A DNA stretch of 64,000 nucleotides from Pristionchus mayeri (taxonomy: Eukaryota > Nematoda > Chromadorea > Rhabditida > Neodiplogasteridae), in NCBI GenBank assembly GCA_036245805.1, contig BTRK01000001.1:19723087-19787086 (forward strand), in the 5' to 3' direction. Below, piece after piece: positions 49,001-61,600 of the stretch. Position numbers and translations under genes: made by a program. Within the stretch, counting starts at the first letter, position 1, and every line of letters starts with the position of its first letter. The notes beneath the pieces are model-generated. The model did not search any database, had not been told where the DNA came from, and saw only the letters and a program-made list of their open reading frames with translations.

Positions 49001-49029
49001 AGGTCTCGGGTGACGATTCGGATGAGTAA
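43068..49029 (+). CDS. Four-MBT-repeat chromatin protein (LIN-61/MBTR-1 family), 19 exons, 519 aa
   Basis: MBT repeats bind methylated histone lysines and repress transcription in the nucleus. Exons: 43068-43155, 43232-43377, 43442-43531, 43845-43948, 44177-44188, 44364-44459, 44581-44653, 44739-44807, 44888-44938, 45200-45250, 45436-45528, 46737-46811, 47069-47167, 47416-47481, 47618-47693, 47996-48096, 48455-48591, 48732-48837, 49003-49029. Repeat 1 (about 10-146) has FRQGMVLEVEL and VHPVGFS; repeat 2 (175-270) KVGDRVETIDDDQ and LIYPVGF; repeat 3 (300-400) LFPVGYAMEY; repeat 4 (400-500) VFDWKSFL, VGMRMEAIDQ, GFDGWDDEYD and CGWGEMVGH. The tail is acidic (SGDDSDE). It starts just after a TTTTAG acceptor at 43064, so may be trans-spliced. 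The junction after 44938 needs a GC donor. Four repeats and little else match LIN-61; which paralogue is unclear. Confidence 0.85.
43996..44133. mobile_element. MITE-like inverted-repeat element (copy 1)
   Basis: Ends are AAAGTTATCCAA and TTGGATAACTTT, with a second inner inverted pair around ATTATTTGAATTT/AAATTCAAATAAT-like sequence. About 138 bp, noncoding, in the MBT intron before the 12-nt exon. A related copy lies at 44986-45132. Confidence 0.75.
44986..45132. mobile_element. MITE-like inverted-repeat element (copy 2, diverged)
   Basis: Shares AAAGTTA at the end, ATTATTTGAATTT and CACACGCGCAAAT blocks with the copy at 43996-44133. Terminal repeats are worn. It fills most of the intron that would need a GC-AG splice. 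Confidence 0.65.
45282..45396. mobile_element. Small foldback MITE
   Basis: Perfect inverted arms beginning GTTGGCTATTCGGAGC (left at 45284, right ending 45394) are flanked on both sides by TA. About 115 bp, in an MBT intron. The TA flank suggests a Tc1/mariner-mobilised element. Confidence 0.75.
45578..46637. mobile_element. Tc1/mariner-like element, 1,060 bp, TA flanks
   Basis: The ends CAGGGTGGCTGATAAATA and their exact inverse are 22 bp perfect and about 33 bp with small gaps. A TA dinucleotide flanks each side (45576-45577, 46638-46639). No intact transposase frame remains; a short minus-strand frame near 46424-46633 might be a relic. It accounts for most of the 1.2-kb MBT intron. Confidence 0.88.
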
Positions 49030-49656
49030 GTCGATCTCGAGGGATTCTCCTCTTTGCTCAATCGATCGATCGATCAATATTCCCCCTCTCCTTCGCAGTT
49101 GATCCCCTCTTTTTTATTGATTCGTGTACTGCCCGTGTCCTTCACGGGTATTCTGAAGCTGCATCTTCACATCCCTGTAAAATACCACCTCTAGTAGCGA
49201 TCTCATCATTGTTAATTACCACTATTCTTTTCGTTTTCAAAATAGCTAATCCCAATCTTCATTTATTAATTGTCTCGTTGGAAAAGAGCACTCATTATCT
49301 GCTGTTGCCTCCATTGACTAATTTAAGTTGTCTCTTTGAAAAAGATCACTCATTATTATCCGTTGCCTCCATTGGTCAAGTTATCCTTGGATAAAGTTGT
49401 TTTTCAAATTCCTGTGAAGATAATGTTGCTCTATGGGCATGTCAAAGATCCCACAACGTGCTTTGACGAATTTTTCAAGAATACGTGAATTATTGTTTCG
49501 AAATCTTTCTTGTTTCTTGCGCCCACGATTTCGTAAATCTCTCACAACTTTAGAATTTTATCACTTTTATTTAAACACTGTTTGAATTTTGCCTCTTGAA
49601 GAGGAAGTCCCGTGCATCTCAGTCTAGCTTACGAGAACAACTCTCCTCTTTTGTAG
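49030..49656. other. Intergenic region between the MBT gene and gcn-2
   Basis: Only 633 bp separate the MBT stop from the gcn-2 ATG. Both genes point the same way, and gcn-2 is preceded by a good acceptor (CTCTTTTGTAG, ending 49656) 6 bp before its ATG. No AATAAA is visible. An operon with trans-splicing is possible but the gap is long for one. Confidence 0.4.
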
Positions 49657-49662
49657 TGGTTG

Positions 49663-52600
49663 ATGGTGAATCAACTCGATTTGTGCAAGGAAGAGCAGGA
49701 GAATGAGAAGGCTGCCATCGAGAGCATCTACGAGAAGGAGGCGGAGTTCGCCAAGAACTCGTGGAAGGTCAGAATGAGAAGTTATTCTATTTATTCGGCA
49801 AGGAGAAACTGGAATGCGAGAAGATTATGCTTTTCCGGTTTCAAGCAGCCGATAACTTGAATATCCACGTGGCTTTATGTAGTGCTTCTACGTTTGACAG
49901 TTTGAGTAGATGCATTCATTGAAGCATTGCATGATAAATGTGACCTACTAGAGTTCATGAACCTAAATTAGCGGATGCAAGTCCACTTTGAGTGCCCACT
50001 ATTCACTAGCCTATCACTTTCTTCCAATTTCACTTCTGGTCGAGACAAGAACCCGTTTCAGTTGTTCAAACACTGCTCATTGCAGGTCTGGAGCCCGATT
50101 AACGTCGTCCTGAAGCTGCAGCCATCCGAATCTGGCAGTCGGATAGGCAATGCGAATGAGGTATACGGTAGATACGGCCGATTATTGATTGATTTGAAGA
50201 GGACCAGTTTATCAATCGCCCTTGCAGCCTCGAGCGAGTGCCGATCTGCACGTCGTCTGCAGCGATCGGTATCCAGACGAGTGAGTGGGCTAGGGTACTG
50301 TACGGGAGACTGGATACTGTAGCGTAGCGGATTCGGTGTTTCACAACAGCTTTGTGATCCAAGTGATTCGGGAATTAGGTGATGATTAGCATGTATGGAA
50401 GCAAGGCATATTGTATATTGCATTGCAGTGCTCCCCGAGTGGAAGTGATGAATGTGAGAGGAATCGCCACCCAGGAACAGCAGATTCTCAAGGAGAAACT
50501 GGCGGAGAGAGTCAAGGAGAAGAGGGGAGAGGTACGAGAGGAGGGGAATCGGGTTAGGAGAAGAGGTTAAATGAGCAGAATGATTGCAAAATTTGCGAAA
50601 AGGAGAGTCAAATGCGGCGAGTTATTGGGAACATTGACTTTTTTGCAAGTTGGTGAAGTTGTGCTGCACTGCGATTTCAACATCTCCGGCGATCTTCCAT
50701 TGTCATTCTTGTGATGTTTTGAATGCTTTACAAAGAACAATATTATTTGCAACCTGGTACTGTGAGAACAGAAAGCGTAGTCCGTGGTGTGGTGGCGAGA
50801 GTTAGAATATTTGATTCTAAATATACGCGGAACGTTTTTTCCTCCGCGTTCCACGCACATTTAGAATCAAATGTACTAAATCTCGCCACCACACCACGGA
50901 CTACGCTTTCTGTTCTCACAGTAATAGTGGTTATTTTCAGGCAATGATTTTGGATCTGGCTGAGTTGGTACGGGAGTTCCTGGCTGACCATCGACCGAAA
51001 CCCAAGGGATCCTTCCATCAAGAGATGTTGGAGAAGCAGAGGAAGGAAGAAAGCGAACAGAAGGTGCCCAGGGGAAAAGGGGTAGGAAGGAATTTATAGG
51101 CCTTTAGGATAATGCTAACGATCAGTTTGAAGTTTTCCCGGTTGTTTGCAGTTCCAGAACATCGTAAAATTCTTGGGTATTATGGATTATTCAATTCTTG
51201 TTCCAGTTGAGTCGTAAAAAAAATAATGGATGCACCACAATAAGTATCACGGTTAATATAAATAGGAAATGTTTAACTATTATATTTAAGCGGGCAGTAG
51301 AGACGGAGCATAAGAAGGATATGGCGGAGGTCGAGAGATTGGAGGAAAAGAGAGAGGAAGAGAAGAGGATACGGAAGGAGGAGGAGAAAGACGCAGGACG
51401 GAGGTAGCCTTTTACCCCATTACTCTTGGCGTGTCCATCGATACGGTAGGATCGGAGGGCTACTGTATCTTTGCTGTAGGCGACGAGAGAGCGAGGCACC
51501 AGAAGGCGCTAGTGAAGCACCCTCGAGGAAAATCGGAAATAAGAAGGTGAGCGGGAGGGGATCATCAGGAATGAATAGTCGTTCTGTCTAGGGTTGGCAG
51601 AATGAATCTCTACGTGCCAATCATCAAGTGAAATACAGATGGGGATGAATCTTTCCAATGGAACAAGCTCTCACAAATATTATCTTGATACTGAAACATA
51701 GTTGACAGAACCCATTTGATGCAAAATTCATTCGAAATGTTAGTTTTACCAACGGGTGAAACATAACCCATAACTTTTAAAACGTATCGCAAAAATATTT
51801 AAAAAAATATATTAACATCCGAAATCCTTTGTTGAAAATGTTCTAACAGAACGCGCTCGAAAAAATAATTTTTCCTTCGAAATACGAATTTTTAAAGTGA
51901 TTTTTGAGCAAAGATTCAAATGAATCTCGATTCAAACGAATCGATTCAATTGAAAAAAGTATGTTTTTTCTGGACCGATTTTTCGCGCAAAAAAAGTAAG
52001 TTACTAATCACTTTCAGTCATTTGCCTGCTACTTACTTTTTCACTGCAACATTGTTACTCAATTAAAAATTGGCAATTGAGGCAACTTACAGCAGTACTC
52101 GAAGTAGTTTACTTTTTATACTTACTGTAATATTACCCGATAAAACCAGAGAGTGTATCACAGGTCTTCCTGGTGCCGGAGGACATCCCGCAGAGGAAAG
52201 GACTGCATCAATTCTGTCATGAGTGGTTCGGAGTATGGGAGGTGAGAAATGGACCAGTCCCGATTAAATTATCCCACTTGTCCATTTTTCATGTTGAATA
52301 TAAGTTCGGAGAGGAACGACAGTTTGTAATTTCTACAGCGCCATGTTCTTTAAAAAAATATTTTATTGGGAATTTACCATGTTATCCGATTTGTACACCT
52401 GTGAGTTTTGCATTTCACACAGAATGGAAATGCGGTGGAGAATTATTGTTTACAATCATTTGAACATTCTGTTTCACGGAATTTTGTTGGCAGTGTGCAT
52501 CTTTGGGTCTGTCTCACATCTAGCTCTCTCCCTGCATAATTGATGTTTTAAGGAAAACATAGAGCCTGATTTTACTTGGAATGTCCTGTACCTTGTCAAT

Positions 52601-55600
52601 ATTTTCTCTGACATCGTCTTATTTCAGCGCGAGTCGATTCTGGTGTCCGAGTGGAAATTCACGCACAACCTGGGAAGAAAGGGAGAGAAACCGATGCAGT
52701 TGGAGACACTCGAGAAGAGACTCAGCGCTGTCGAGAAAGAAGCCGATACGGTAAGTGGTGAATGATGGACTACCGTAGTCAGGTCAATAATAAGGATGAT
52801 AGTCCTGTAGCGGAGACGGAAAGCGCGGAAGATGATGGAATACTGTAGACGACTGTAGACTACTGTAGATGGAATGTTAATTCTCAGATAGTGGAACTGG
52901 ATGAAGTCGACGACTCACTCTCTCGCATTGCATTCGTCGTCGTATCTACCACTTCACTCACTCCCACAAATATCAATATACGGTAAGTGAAACATTTGGA
53001 TATCGAGAACTGATTTTATTTTATAATTTCCCTCTTTTGCCATTCACTACTTTCAGTATCTACATTGCCCAGCGAGTCCCGAAGACAGCGAGGAATGTGG
53101 ACAACATCCTGTGCACTCTGAAGAGGGATGTGAGTGAACTTTATTTCATTTCATCAATATATCGTCGGCTAGAGTAACCATGAGTATTCCGTGCAGGAGT
53201 TCGCCCTACGCCGTCTGACGCTGCAGGTGGTGTGCGGGCTGCGATGGCTGCACGACCAGCAGAGGGTAGGTCATCGCACTACCGTATCCTGCCCATTTAT
53301 CGATTTGATGCGTTCATCTACCGTACCTTCTCTACAGGTGCACGGATCATTGACGACCTCGGCGCTATGGCAGACTGAAGGTCGATCATTCCTCCTCTCC
53401 GATTGTGTGATGCGGTAAGGCTGATGCCGCAAGGATACTGTAGATTTACAGTATTGATCTGTTTACTTGGGTTGTCTCAATCAATCGTTCAGTCGACTCG
53501 TACAGCAAGTGGCCGATGCGTTCAAGGAGTGCATGGGATCGACTAAGGGAGTGGCAGATACGGGCAAGAAGGAGAAGGAGAAGGTTCGGTTGTGCGGATT
53601 ATTGTAGATATTAAAAAAATGTCCAGTATGGCTATTTATTGCTATGCTACGGTATTCGAGGTTGCAGAGGAAATAGCAGCTGTCGTGATTAAAACACCAT
53701 AATTTTTTACAGTATACAAAGAAGAAGGACGTGTTCGATCTGGGATGCATGCTTGTTGAGGTGAGGAGTCATGCCCTTTATCGATTTTGCTTGCAATATA
53801 TTCGAATTTTAGAAAGAAATATATCAAATGTGACCGAAAATCAGTAATCGGGACAGTGAGGTGATTAGTGTTGCACAGTGGCTACATCTTCTGGCGTGTC
53901 TTGCCTGTTCATCTAACCTCTGCCAATTACACTCCCGATGTGGATGTAATTGGAGAGCGTTAGATGGAAATTGAAAGAACGATCGGATTTTTTTGTGTGT
54001 TATGGCTCCATCCTTTTTTCCAGACATCTTTAAATTCAATGCGTATTGTAACTTCAGCGTACCTCCAACGTTGGGCTATTGCCAAAATCTCTGATTAAAA
54101 ATGCGTGTATTGGCCTGACATTCAGGGTAGTTCTCTATAATAGTTCAATAGTACCAACCATTCCCTCTCTGCAGATGACTATCCACTCTCCCGAATCCTC
54201 TTCCGATTCGATTCCTCCGCACAGCAACGAATTGGCTGATTTCATTCGTCTCTGCCAGTCGAGTGGAGCAGCCGATGAACTACTCGACCACCCCTTCCTA
54301 CTCCAGGGTCAGCTATGATTAGGAGAAAATTTCCGGGGAAATGTTTGCCGTCTGATTGGAGCAAGTGTGAAGTGCTGAGCCTAATAGGTCATCATACGAT
54401 CCCGTTGCGAGAGCTGTTAAAAACGCTATTCACATTTTCTAGCACCTCTGATCGGATTGTTAACTTGCGAATGAATATAAAATTGCCCTGAGGTGATGCT
54501 GTGAAATTTGTGATAAGTTTGAAAAGGTAGTAAAGTATCTCTCTTTCCGGAACTTTCCTAGAAGCCTACCAAGCCCCGCCCACTTTGCCCGCCCCCTTGG
54601 GGGCGTTGTAGTGTACCTAGCCTTAAGCAATCTAAATCCGAGCTTAAGCAGTCTAAGCAAAACTCTAAGCAACATTATCATAATCTTAAACAGTCTAAGT
54701 CAGGTACTAAGCAACTTTATAATGAGAAGACGACAGAGGGGGCGGGGCTTGGTAGGCTTCTAGGAAAGTGCCCTCTTTCCCTTCTCTCATCTTCTCCTTC
54801 TTCAGACGTGCAGCCCACATCGTCGACAGCTTCTGCGATCTCTCCCTTCTCTCGCGCCTCTCGACTCATCAAGGAGTTCAACATATTCAAGTGGCTGGGC
54901 AAGGGCGGATTCGGAGAGGTGCACTCTAGAGCTTCTCTTTTTGCCCTCTTTTTTATAGATATTTCGCTGACGGATACGTGGAAAATTACTGTTGTGAAAG
55001 TCCCTATGACTTAGTGACATGTAGAGACATGAGAACACCTGATTACTTTTTTAGAGTTTGGAACTGATTCAGTGTGAGATGTTTGTTCTCCCAAAATGTA
55101 GGATTGTTGATTGTAAACTGAAATAATTGTTTATTCGTTAATATCTTCTCCAGGTGACCCTTGCTCGCAACAAACTCGACGGCAATGACTACGCAGTGAA
55201 GACGATCGCCCTCAATCCAGGTTGGATATAGGTTTATTTTTTGCGGGCTAGTCCGGAGTGCGATTGACTTGACCTATGTGCTGCACTTATTGAGGGGTGG
55301 GAAAGCGTGAAACATGCGAGTATTGTTTTATTTCCGCTGGCACTTTTTTGATAAAGCGGTTAGGAACGAAACATGCTGTTTATTCGCATTTGTTATGCAC
55401 CTTTTTCGAGCAAATCAATATTTTCTAATCGCAGTTTAGATTAAACAAATAAATTGATAATTACCACGAGCTAATTTGTAATTCTTGCACTGCAGGTAAC
55501 GAGTCTCTGAATCGAAGAGTGACCAGAGAGGCCAAGATTTTCTCGAAGCTCAACCATCCCAATGTTGTACGGTCAGTAGCATTCTATTTATATTGAGGAT

Positions 55601-58600
55601 ATATCAGGGCATCAAGAAAATTTTAGATGAAAATATTCCTTCTTATGAGTTATACACCTTTTACTTCCATGTTTCACGCATGCATGACTACTATTGGGCC
55701 CTGATTAAACTCAGTTCCTGTTCTAAAATCCAATCATTATGAAATTAATTGTTTTTTCCTCAGGTATTTCTCAGCGTGGACGGAGGATGTGATGCCCGAT
55801 GAGAAAGGAGGAGAGGGGGGAGAGCGACCGAAGAGTGCCAAGAAGAACAGCCTGGCGTCAGTCCATTTGCTCCCATTTGTGAAAAAATGATGGCATATTC
55901 ATGATTCGTTCGCTTGAGATAGGGATGGATGGCTTGCTAGTACATGTGTAAAAGGATTGGGCTTTCTAAGAAGAGAATAGAGAATAATAATTGATGTTAT
56001 AGGCTTTCATTTCAGTCGCAAGGCGTCATCGGTTCACGGTCGATTGCTGGGTGGAGTGGAGGGAGATTCTCTGATGCCCTCTCGACTGAGGGAGATCGAG
56101 GCACGAGCTGTCGCCATGAGCAGTGACTGGGGAGAGAGTCAACCGGGTAAGGAGGGGGGAAGTGAGGGAGGAGGGACTTATTGGCACTGATTGAAGTTCA
56201 TGCCGTTTCGCGTGTGGTAAATTTTGAAATAATGTTGTTTTCGGTTGGATATACTATATTTGCCTCGGATGAGATTTGTGGCTACTCTTACATCAGTCGT
56301 TATTCTACGCTTCTCTAAGGACTCAATGCCTAGTTTCTTATTGCGGTCGAAAGCGGTATGCATATTTTCCCAAGTATGATCAAAACAGCGCATAAATAAA
56401 CGACGTGTGAAGTAGTTTTGTACCTTTTCGAGTTCCTTTTTATCCTTGTTTTGGTAAGGGTTAAAGACGGAGGAAGCGCTTTCTAAAATCGGTCTGATGT
56501 ACATTGCGTACGTTTTGAGGAGTACTTCTATATTTTTGGTTCGTAAAGCTCTTAGGATAGTGTGACAAGTAGTTTTGGCCTTAATGGATATGGTAGTGCA
56601 ATGATCGGAGAAAGAGAGGTTTTTCTGGATAACAAAACCGAGGTCTTTTACTGTTTGTTTTTGTTCCAAAGTAGTGGTCCCTATGGTATATGTTCGCATT
56701 GTATTTGCTCTGCCTAGGTGCAATGAGTTGCACTTATGTGCAGCAAGAGGAAGTTGCCATTTTTCTGACCAGTGTACGATAGTGTCAATCGCAGCTTGTA
56801 ATGGTACAGATGAATTTCCCTTCCTAAAGGAACGATATATTTTTATATCATCAGCATACATTCTTGCAACTACGCCATGGTTTTGCACTAGAGTGGGAAT
56901 TTCTGAGGTGTAAATAAGGAAAAGCAAGGGACCTAGGACTGAGCCCTGTGGGACGCCGCTAGTCACAGGCATTGAGGTAGAAAGCACATCTTTTACTCTC
57001 ACTTGGAATGATCTATGTGTGAGATATCCTGTAATCCATTTGATTGTATTTTCTGAGAGACCTATTGTGCTAAGCTTGAGTTTTAGCTTGGGGTGGGAGA
57101 CTCTATCAAAAGCTTTTGCGAAATCAAAGTAGATAACGTCAACTGGTTTCCCATCACTAATCGAGGATGTCCAGTGTTCGAGAACTTCTAGCATTTGAAG
57201 CTCACGCGACCGTTTCTTGCGGAATCCATATTGCTCATCGGGGAAAATTTCTAATTGCTCACAATGGGTAATAATGGATTTGCACAAAATTCGCTCAAAA
57301 ACTCGGCAGAAGAAAGAGGTAATTGAAATGGGCCTGTAATTTAGGGGATTGGAAAAGGGGGGTGATTTCTTAACAGGGGTTACTATGGAATGTCGCCAAT
57401 GGGAGGGAACGGTTCCAGATTGGTAGGAGTTCCTAAAGATGATTTCGAGGGCTTCGGAAATTGGTACGGCAATTCGTTTTATGAAGGTGAGGTCAATGTT
57501 CTCAGGGGTTTTACAGGAGGAGCGTTTCCATTTCTCAATAATGGCGCAGATTTCATGTCTAAGAAATTGGGGTTCTTCGTATGTACCAAGCTGAGGTAGG
57601 GCTCTAGTATTGGGCAGTTTACCGTCATCGATGGTGAATACGCTTACGAAGGTCTCAGCAAGTAAATTAGCTTTGCCTAAGTCATCCATGACTAGAGCAC
57701 CATCAGCTCTTTTTAATCCTTCTATTCCCTTGGATTTATTCGCACAGCGTTTCATAAAACGGAAGAACTTATTCTTATCGTCGCTTTCTATTATCTTTTT
57801 CTCAATGGTTTTGTGATACCGTTGTAACTCTTTGCGAAACTTTCTGTTTAGAATCTAGAATTCATGCTCATCGCTTGGGTCGTTATTATTAATCGATTTA
57901 TGCCAGGCTTGAAAACGTTTTCCTAATAGTCGCTCAATATGAGGGGGGAGTTTCCCATGAGAGAGGCTCACTTTGGTCCAAGGAACATGGGTGTCTATTG
58001 ATTTCTGAACGACACTAATCAAAAGGTCGTACATGAGATCCACATTTGCTATTTTAGAAAATGCGCTTGTCCAATCGATATTTGCTAATTGAGAATTAAT
58101 GAGGTCGTAGTCAGCATTTCTGTAGTCACGCCTAAGAGTGAAAGCAGGCGTCGAATGACTCATTGTGAATTTGAATTCGACTGTTGAATGGTCAGACAAT
58201 TCGAAAGGGGGACCCACTTCAGTTTGGGAGATGAGACCGGGATGGTTGCACAGTAGTAAATCAAGAATATTTTCCTTTCTGGTGGGTTCTTGGACAAATT
58301 GGGCTAGTTTGGCTGAGATACAGAGGTCAAGGAATGATTGCGAAGAAGGGATAATCGATTTCGGTTGAGGTGCGGGATATATTGACCAGTCAATATCAGG
58401 GAGATTGAAATCGCCTGTGACTATTGCAGGTTGAGGGCAAGAGCAAAGGTCAAGTATTGATTTGGAAAGGGAAGCAGTTTGTATCGTGCTCGCTTTGGGG
58501 TTACGGTAGGCGCATACAATCCTAATTAAGTCGCCGTTTATGTCAACATCTACTGCTAATAACTCGTGGGATTCAGGTACGGTCTCTTCAGCAATATGTG

Positions 58601-61600
58601 CTGCACTTATGGACGAATGTAGAATGATCGCAACACCACCGCCTCTAGACTTTCTATCTCTTCTGAACACATTGTAGTACTGATCATGGTCACCTAAGAG
58701 AAGCGAGTTAAGGAATGATGGAGAGAGCCATGTCTCAGTGAGGCAAATCATAGCATACTTTTTAGAAAGGATTTGCGAGGGATACTGTAGTTTGTTTTGA
58801 ATAGAGCGGCAGTTGGCTAAGATGGCAGCGAATGAAAATGAGTTACTTTCTGAGTGATGCTTGGGCCGGTGAATTAGTACCAGTTTTTTTTGATTTATTA
58901 TTGAGATATCGTCCGACTGAGCGGTATTCCCATTCCCGAAAAAGTTTTAATAGTACCGATGAAACGGAGAAGTGCGAGTGTTAAATGAATGGTTTCAGCA
59001 GAGAAGAGTTCCCGTACTTCCTCCTCGTCTTCTTCTGATGACGAAGAGTCGAAGAATGAATTGGGGAAGTTGAAGGGACGGACACTCTTCGCGCCCCAGA
59101 GGAGAGAAGAGGAAGATGAAGAGGAGGACGAGGACGACAGCTATGTGAGTGGAAAGATTAGCATTCTGCTCACTATTACGCTGATGAACCTTCCACAAAG
59201 AGTGTGATTCTTAGAGAACAAGAATGTGACTTTTTTTTTTGCAGGACGTCATCTTCGAGAGGACGAATCCGTGCATCGACGACGAGGGAGAAGACGAAGA
59301 GGAAAGCGGTGAGTAAGAGGAGAGGAGGTAATGGAATTAGGTCGGATGGGAAGTTACCAGTAGTCTCGCAGAATTATTTTTATCAGCGTTCAAATGTATT
59401 CTGAAAATACTAGATTTTTTTTTGGTTTTCATCCGACCTAGTGCCCACATACTGGAAGGGAAGGGCTTTTGTGATTTATCACGTGTTCTTGTAGGAAAGA
59501 GTATTACAAATATGATCTATAACTTCGACTGCTAGAAGTTTGTCTGTTATTGCAATGAAGGTGTTTCAGAGAGCGAGGATGCGACGGTCTCCTCTACCGA
59601 GAAAGAGAGCACTCGAACTGCGACGGGGCCGACCAAGGGAGGAGAAATGACGACGGGAATGACGAGGAATACGGTAGGTCGAAGGGAAACGGGGGATAAT
59701 TGTTATGCATGCTATGCATCCTGGTCGAATCGAAAACGAGGTGTTCTGATCAATCTATGGCAATTGCGAAGCAAGGAATGTCGGGGTGGCCATGATGGGA
59801 GGAATGTCGTGGCCAATATGGGAAGTATTTTCGAAATGCAACTGCAGGAAGCCCCGCCCACTCGGATGCTCTACATCCAAATGGAGTACTGCGCTAAGGG
59901 AACGCTGCGGAGTATGATCGACAGGAAGGCATTTGTAAGTTGGAATTTATTATTATTTTTCGATCGCCTGTGAAGCAAAGACCCGCCCAGGTCATCGAGG
60001 ATCGAAAATGAGATTTTCCGTAAAAATTAAGCTGATATTTACTAATGTTAAGGGCAAAAATCTATCATCAATAGTTGATGTGTGTCTCTCTCAGGTGGAC
60101 AATCCGAAGAAGATCTGGCGTGTCTTCGGGGAGATCCTCAGTGGTCTGCAATACATCCACAGACAGGACATGATCCACAGGGACATCAAACCGGTGAGGA
60201 AATCAGTAGAGAGTCAATGAGCGAAGATGGACTGGAATCGCCGATGGGAAGGGGGGAGATACCATCGAGTCATGATGTTATACCGAAGGATGTTACGGGA
60301 AAGTATAGTTAAAATTGTTCGAATTCAGTTTGACAAGACCCGAAATAGGTGGTTGGTACCAGCAATTGTGCCCAAATTTTGTATATGATTATTGGGATCG
60401 TTGACCACCTACTTATTGCTGGTACAGTGCAAAGTAGACAAGGTGAATTAATTGTGAAACATTGGAATTCCAAGTCGAAATTTTTTTAGAAATATGAATT
60501 TTTTTCAATTTCTTCTACGATAAATACGATATAATGAGCGCTTATTCCAAGGTGAATGTTCCATGCAGCAGAGAAATTTTTTTCGATATCTAATATGTTG
60601 TAATTAATTCGAACACTAATTATCACAAGTTCCCATACCTCAACGATGCCTGACCCATACCTGACGCGGGAGTTATGGGTAAAATCTGCCTGACGGGGCC
60701 GCCTCTACCGCTCGACACCTATTACTTCCATTGAAGTGTCTGCGTAACCCTGATTGAATCCCCTTCAGATGAATATCCTCCTCGATTCGAAGGAACACGT
60801 GAAGATCGGCGATTTCGGACTGGCGACGAGGCAGTTCCTGTCCAAGATCGCGAAGAAGACGACGGAGGAAGGAGGGACTGAGGGGGCAGAGAAGGACAAG
60901 TCAAGCACTCTCACTATGGTGAGAAGCAGTGATGGGCTTCAAACATGACAAAGGTCGGGGGTCGTAAAACAAAAATACCACGGATGGTCGCAAAATTTTT
61001 TTCGTAATATTCCTTAACCAACTAGCAAGAAGAGTGGTTTGTGCAAAGTGGGGAGCGGGGAAACTCGTATGCGCTTACTAGGGCCATTCGAGTTGCAGGT
61101 GGGAGTCAAGTGAATTTGAGGGAGCAAGTTGTGCTATCTTTCCGGTACCAAGCGAAAATATATCGTTGACCTGCCTGCTTTAAGGACATCGGGACGGAAT
61201 TGTACATGGCGCCCGAGTTGTTCAAGTCGACGACGGAGATACCGTACACGAACAAGATCGACGTGTATAGGTGAGTGGAGATAGCACTCGAATGGAATCA
61301 CAGAAAATCATAAAACATAATTGAATAAGTTTTTTTTTGTGAAATTCTACAATCTACCTGCTTGTATTGTGTCGCATCGTTTGTTCGTAAAGAAAATACG
61401 AAATTCTAGTCCTCATTTACAAGCCATAAACCACAAAAAATTGAATCTACCAATTGCGTCTCTTCCAACTTTCCTTCTCTTCAGCGCAGGCATCGTGCTC
61501 TTCGAGATGTTTTACCGTCCTCTTCCTCCTGGGATGGAGCGAATCGACACTCTGCGGACACTCAAGACGAATGCGAGTGTGCCTGCTGACTTCGGCGCCT

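Larger units (their letters stand above)
56178..58950 (-). mobile_element. CR1/Jockey-like LINE, antisense in gcn-2, one internal TAG
   Basis: The element fills a 2.85-kb gcn-2 intron (56147-58998). Endonuclease and RT share one frame, broken only by TAG at 57855-57857. The frame opens upstream near 58945, so the 5' part of the endonuclease region is present although the 5' UTR and any first ORF are missing. The 3' UTR is very short. No target duplication found. Confidence 0.85.

Noticed and set aside
60346..60425. Apparent inverted repeat (TAGGTGGT and GTACCAGCAAT with their complements)
   Set aside because: The arms are not collinear, so they cannot form one hairpin; only two mutually exclusive short pairings are possible.
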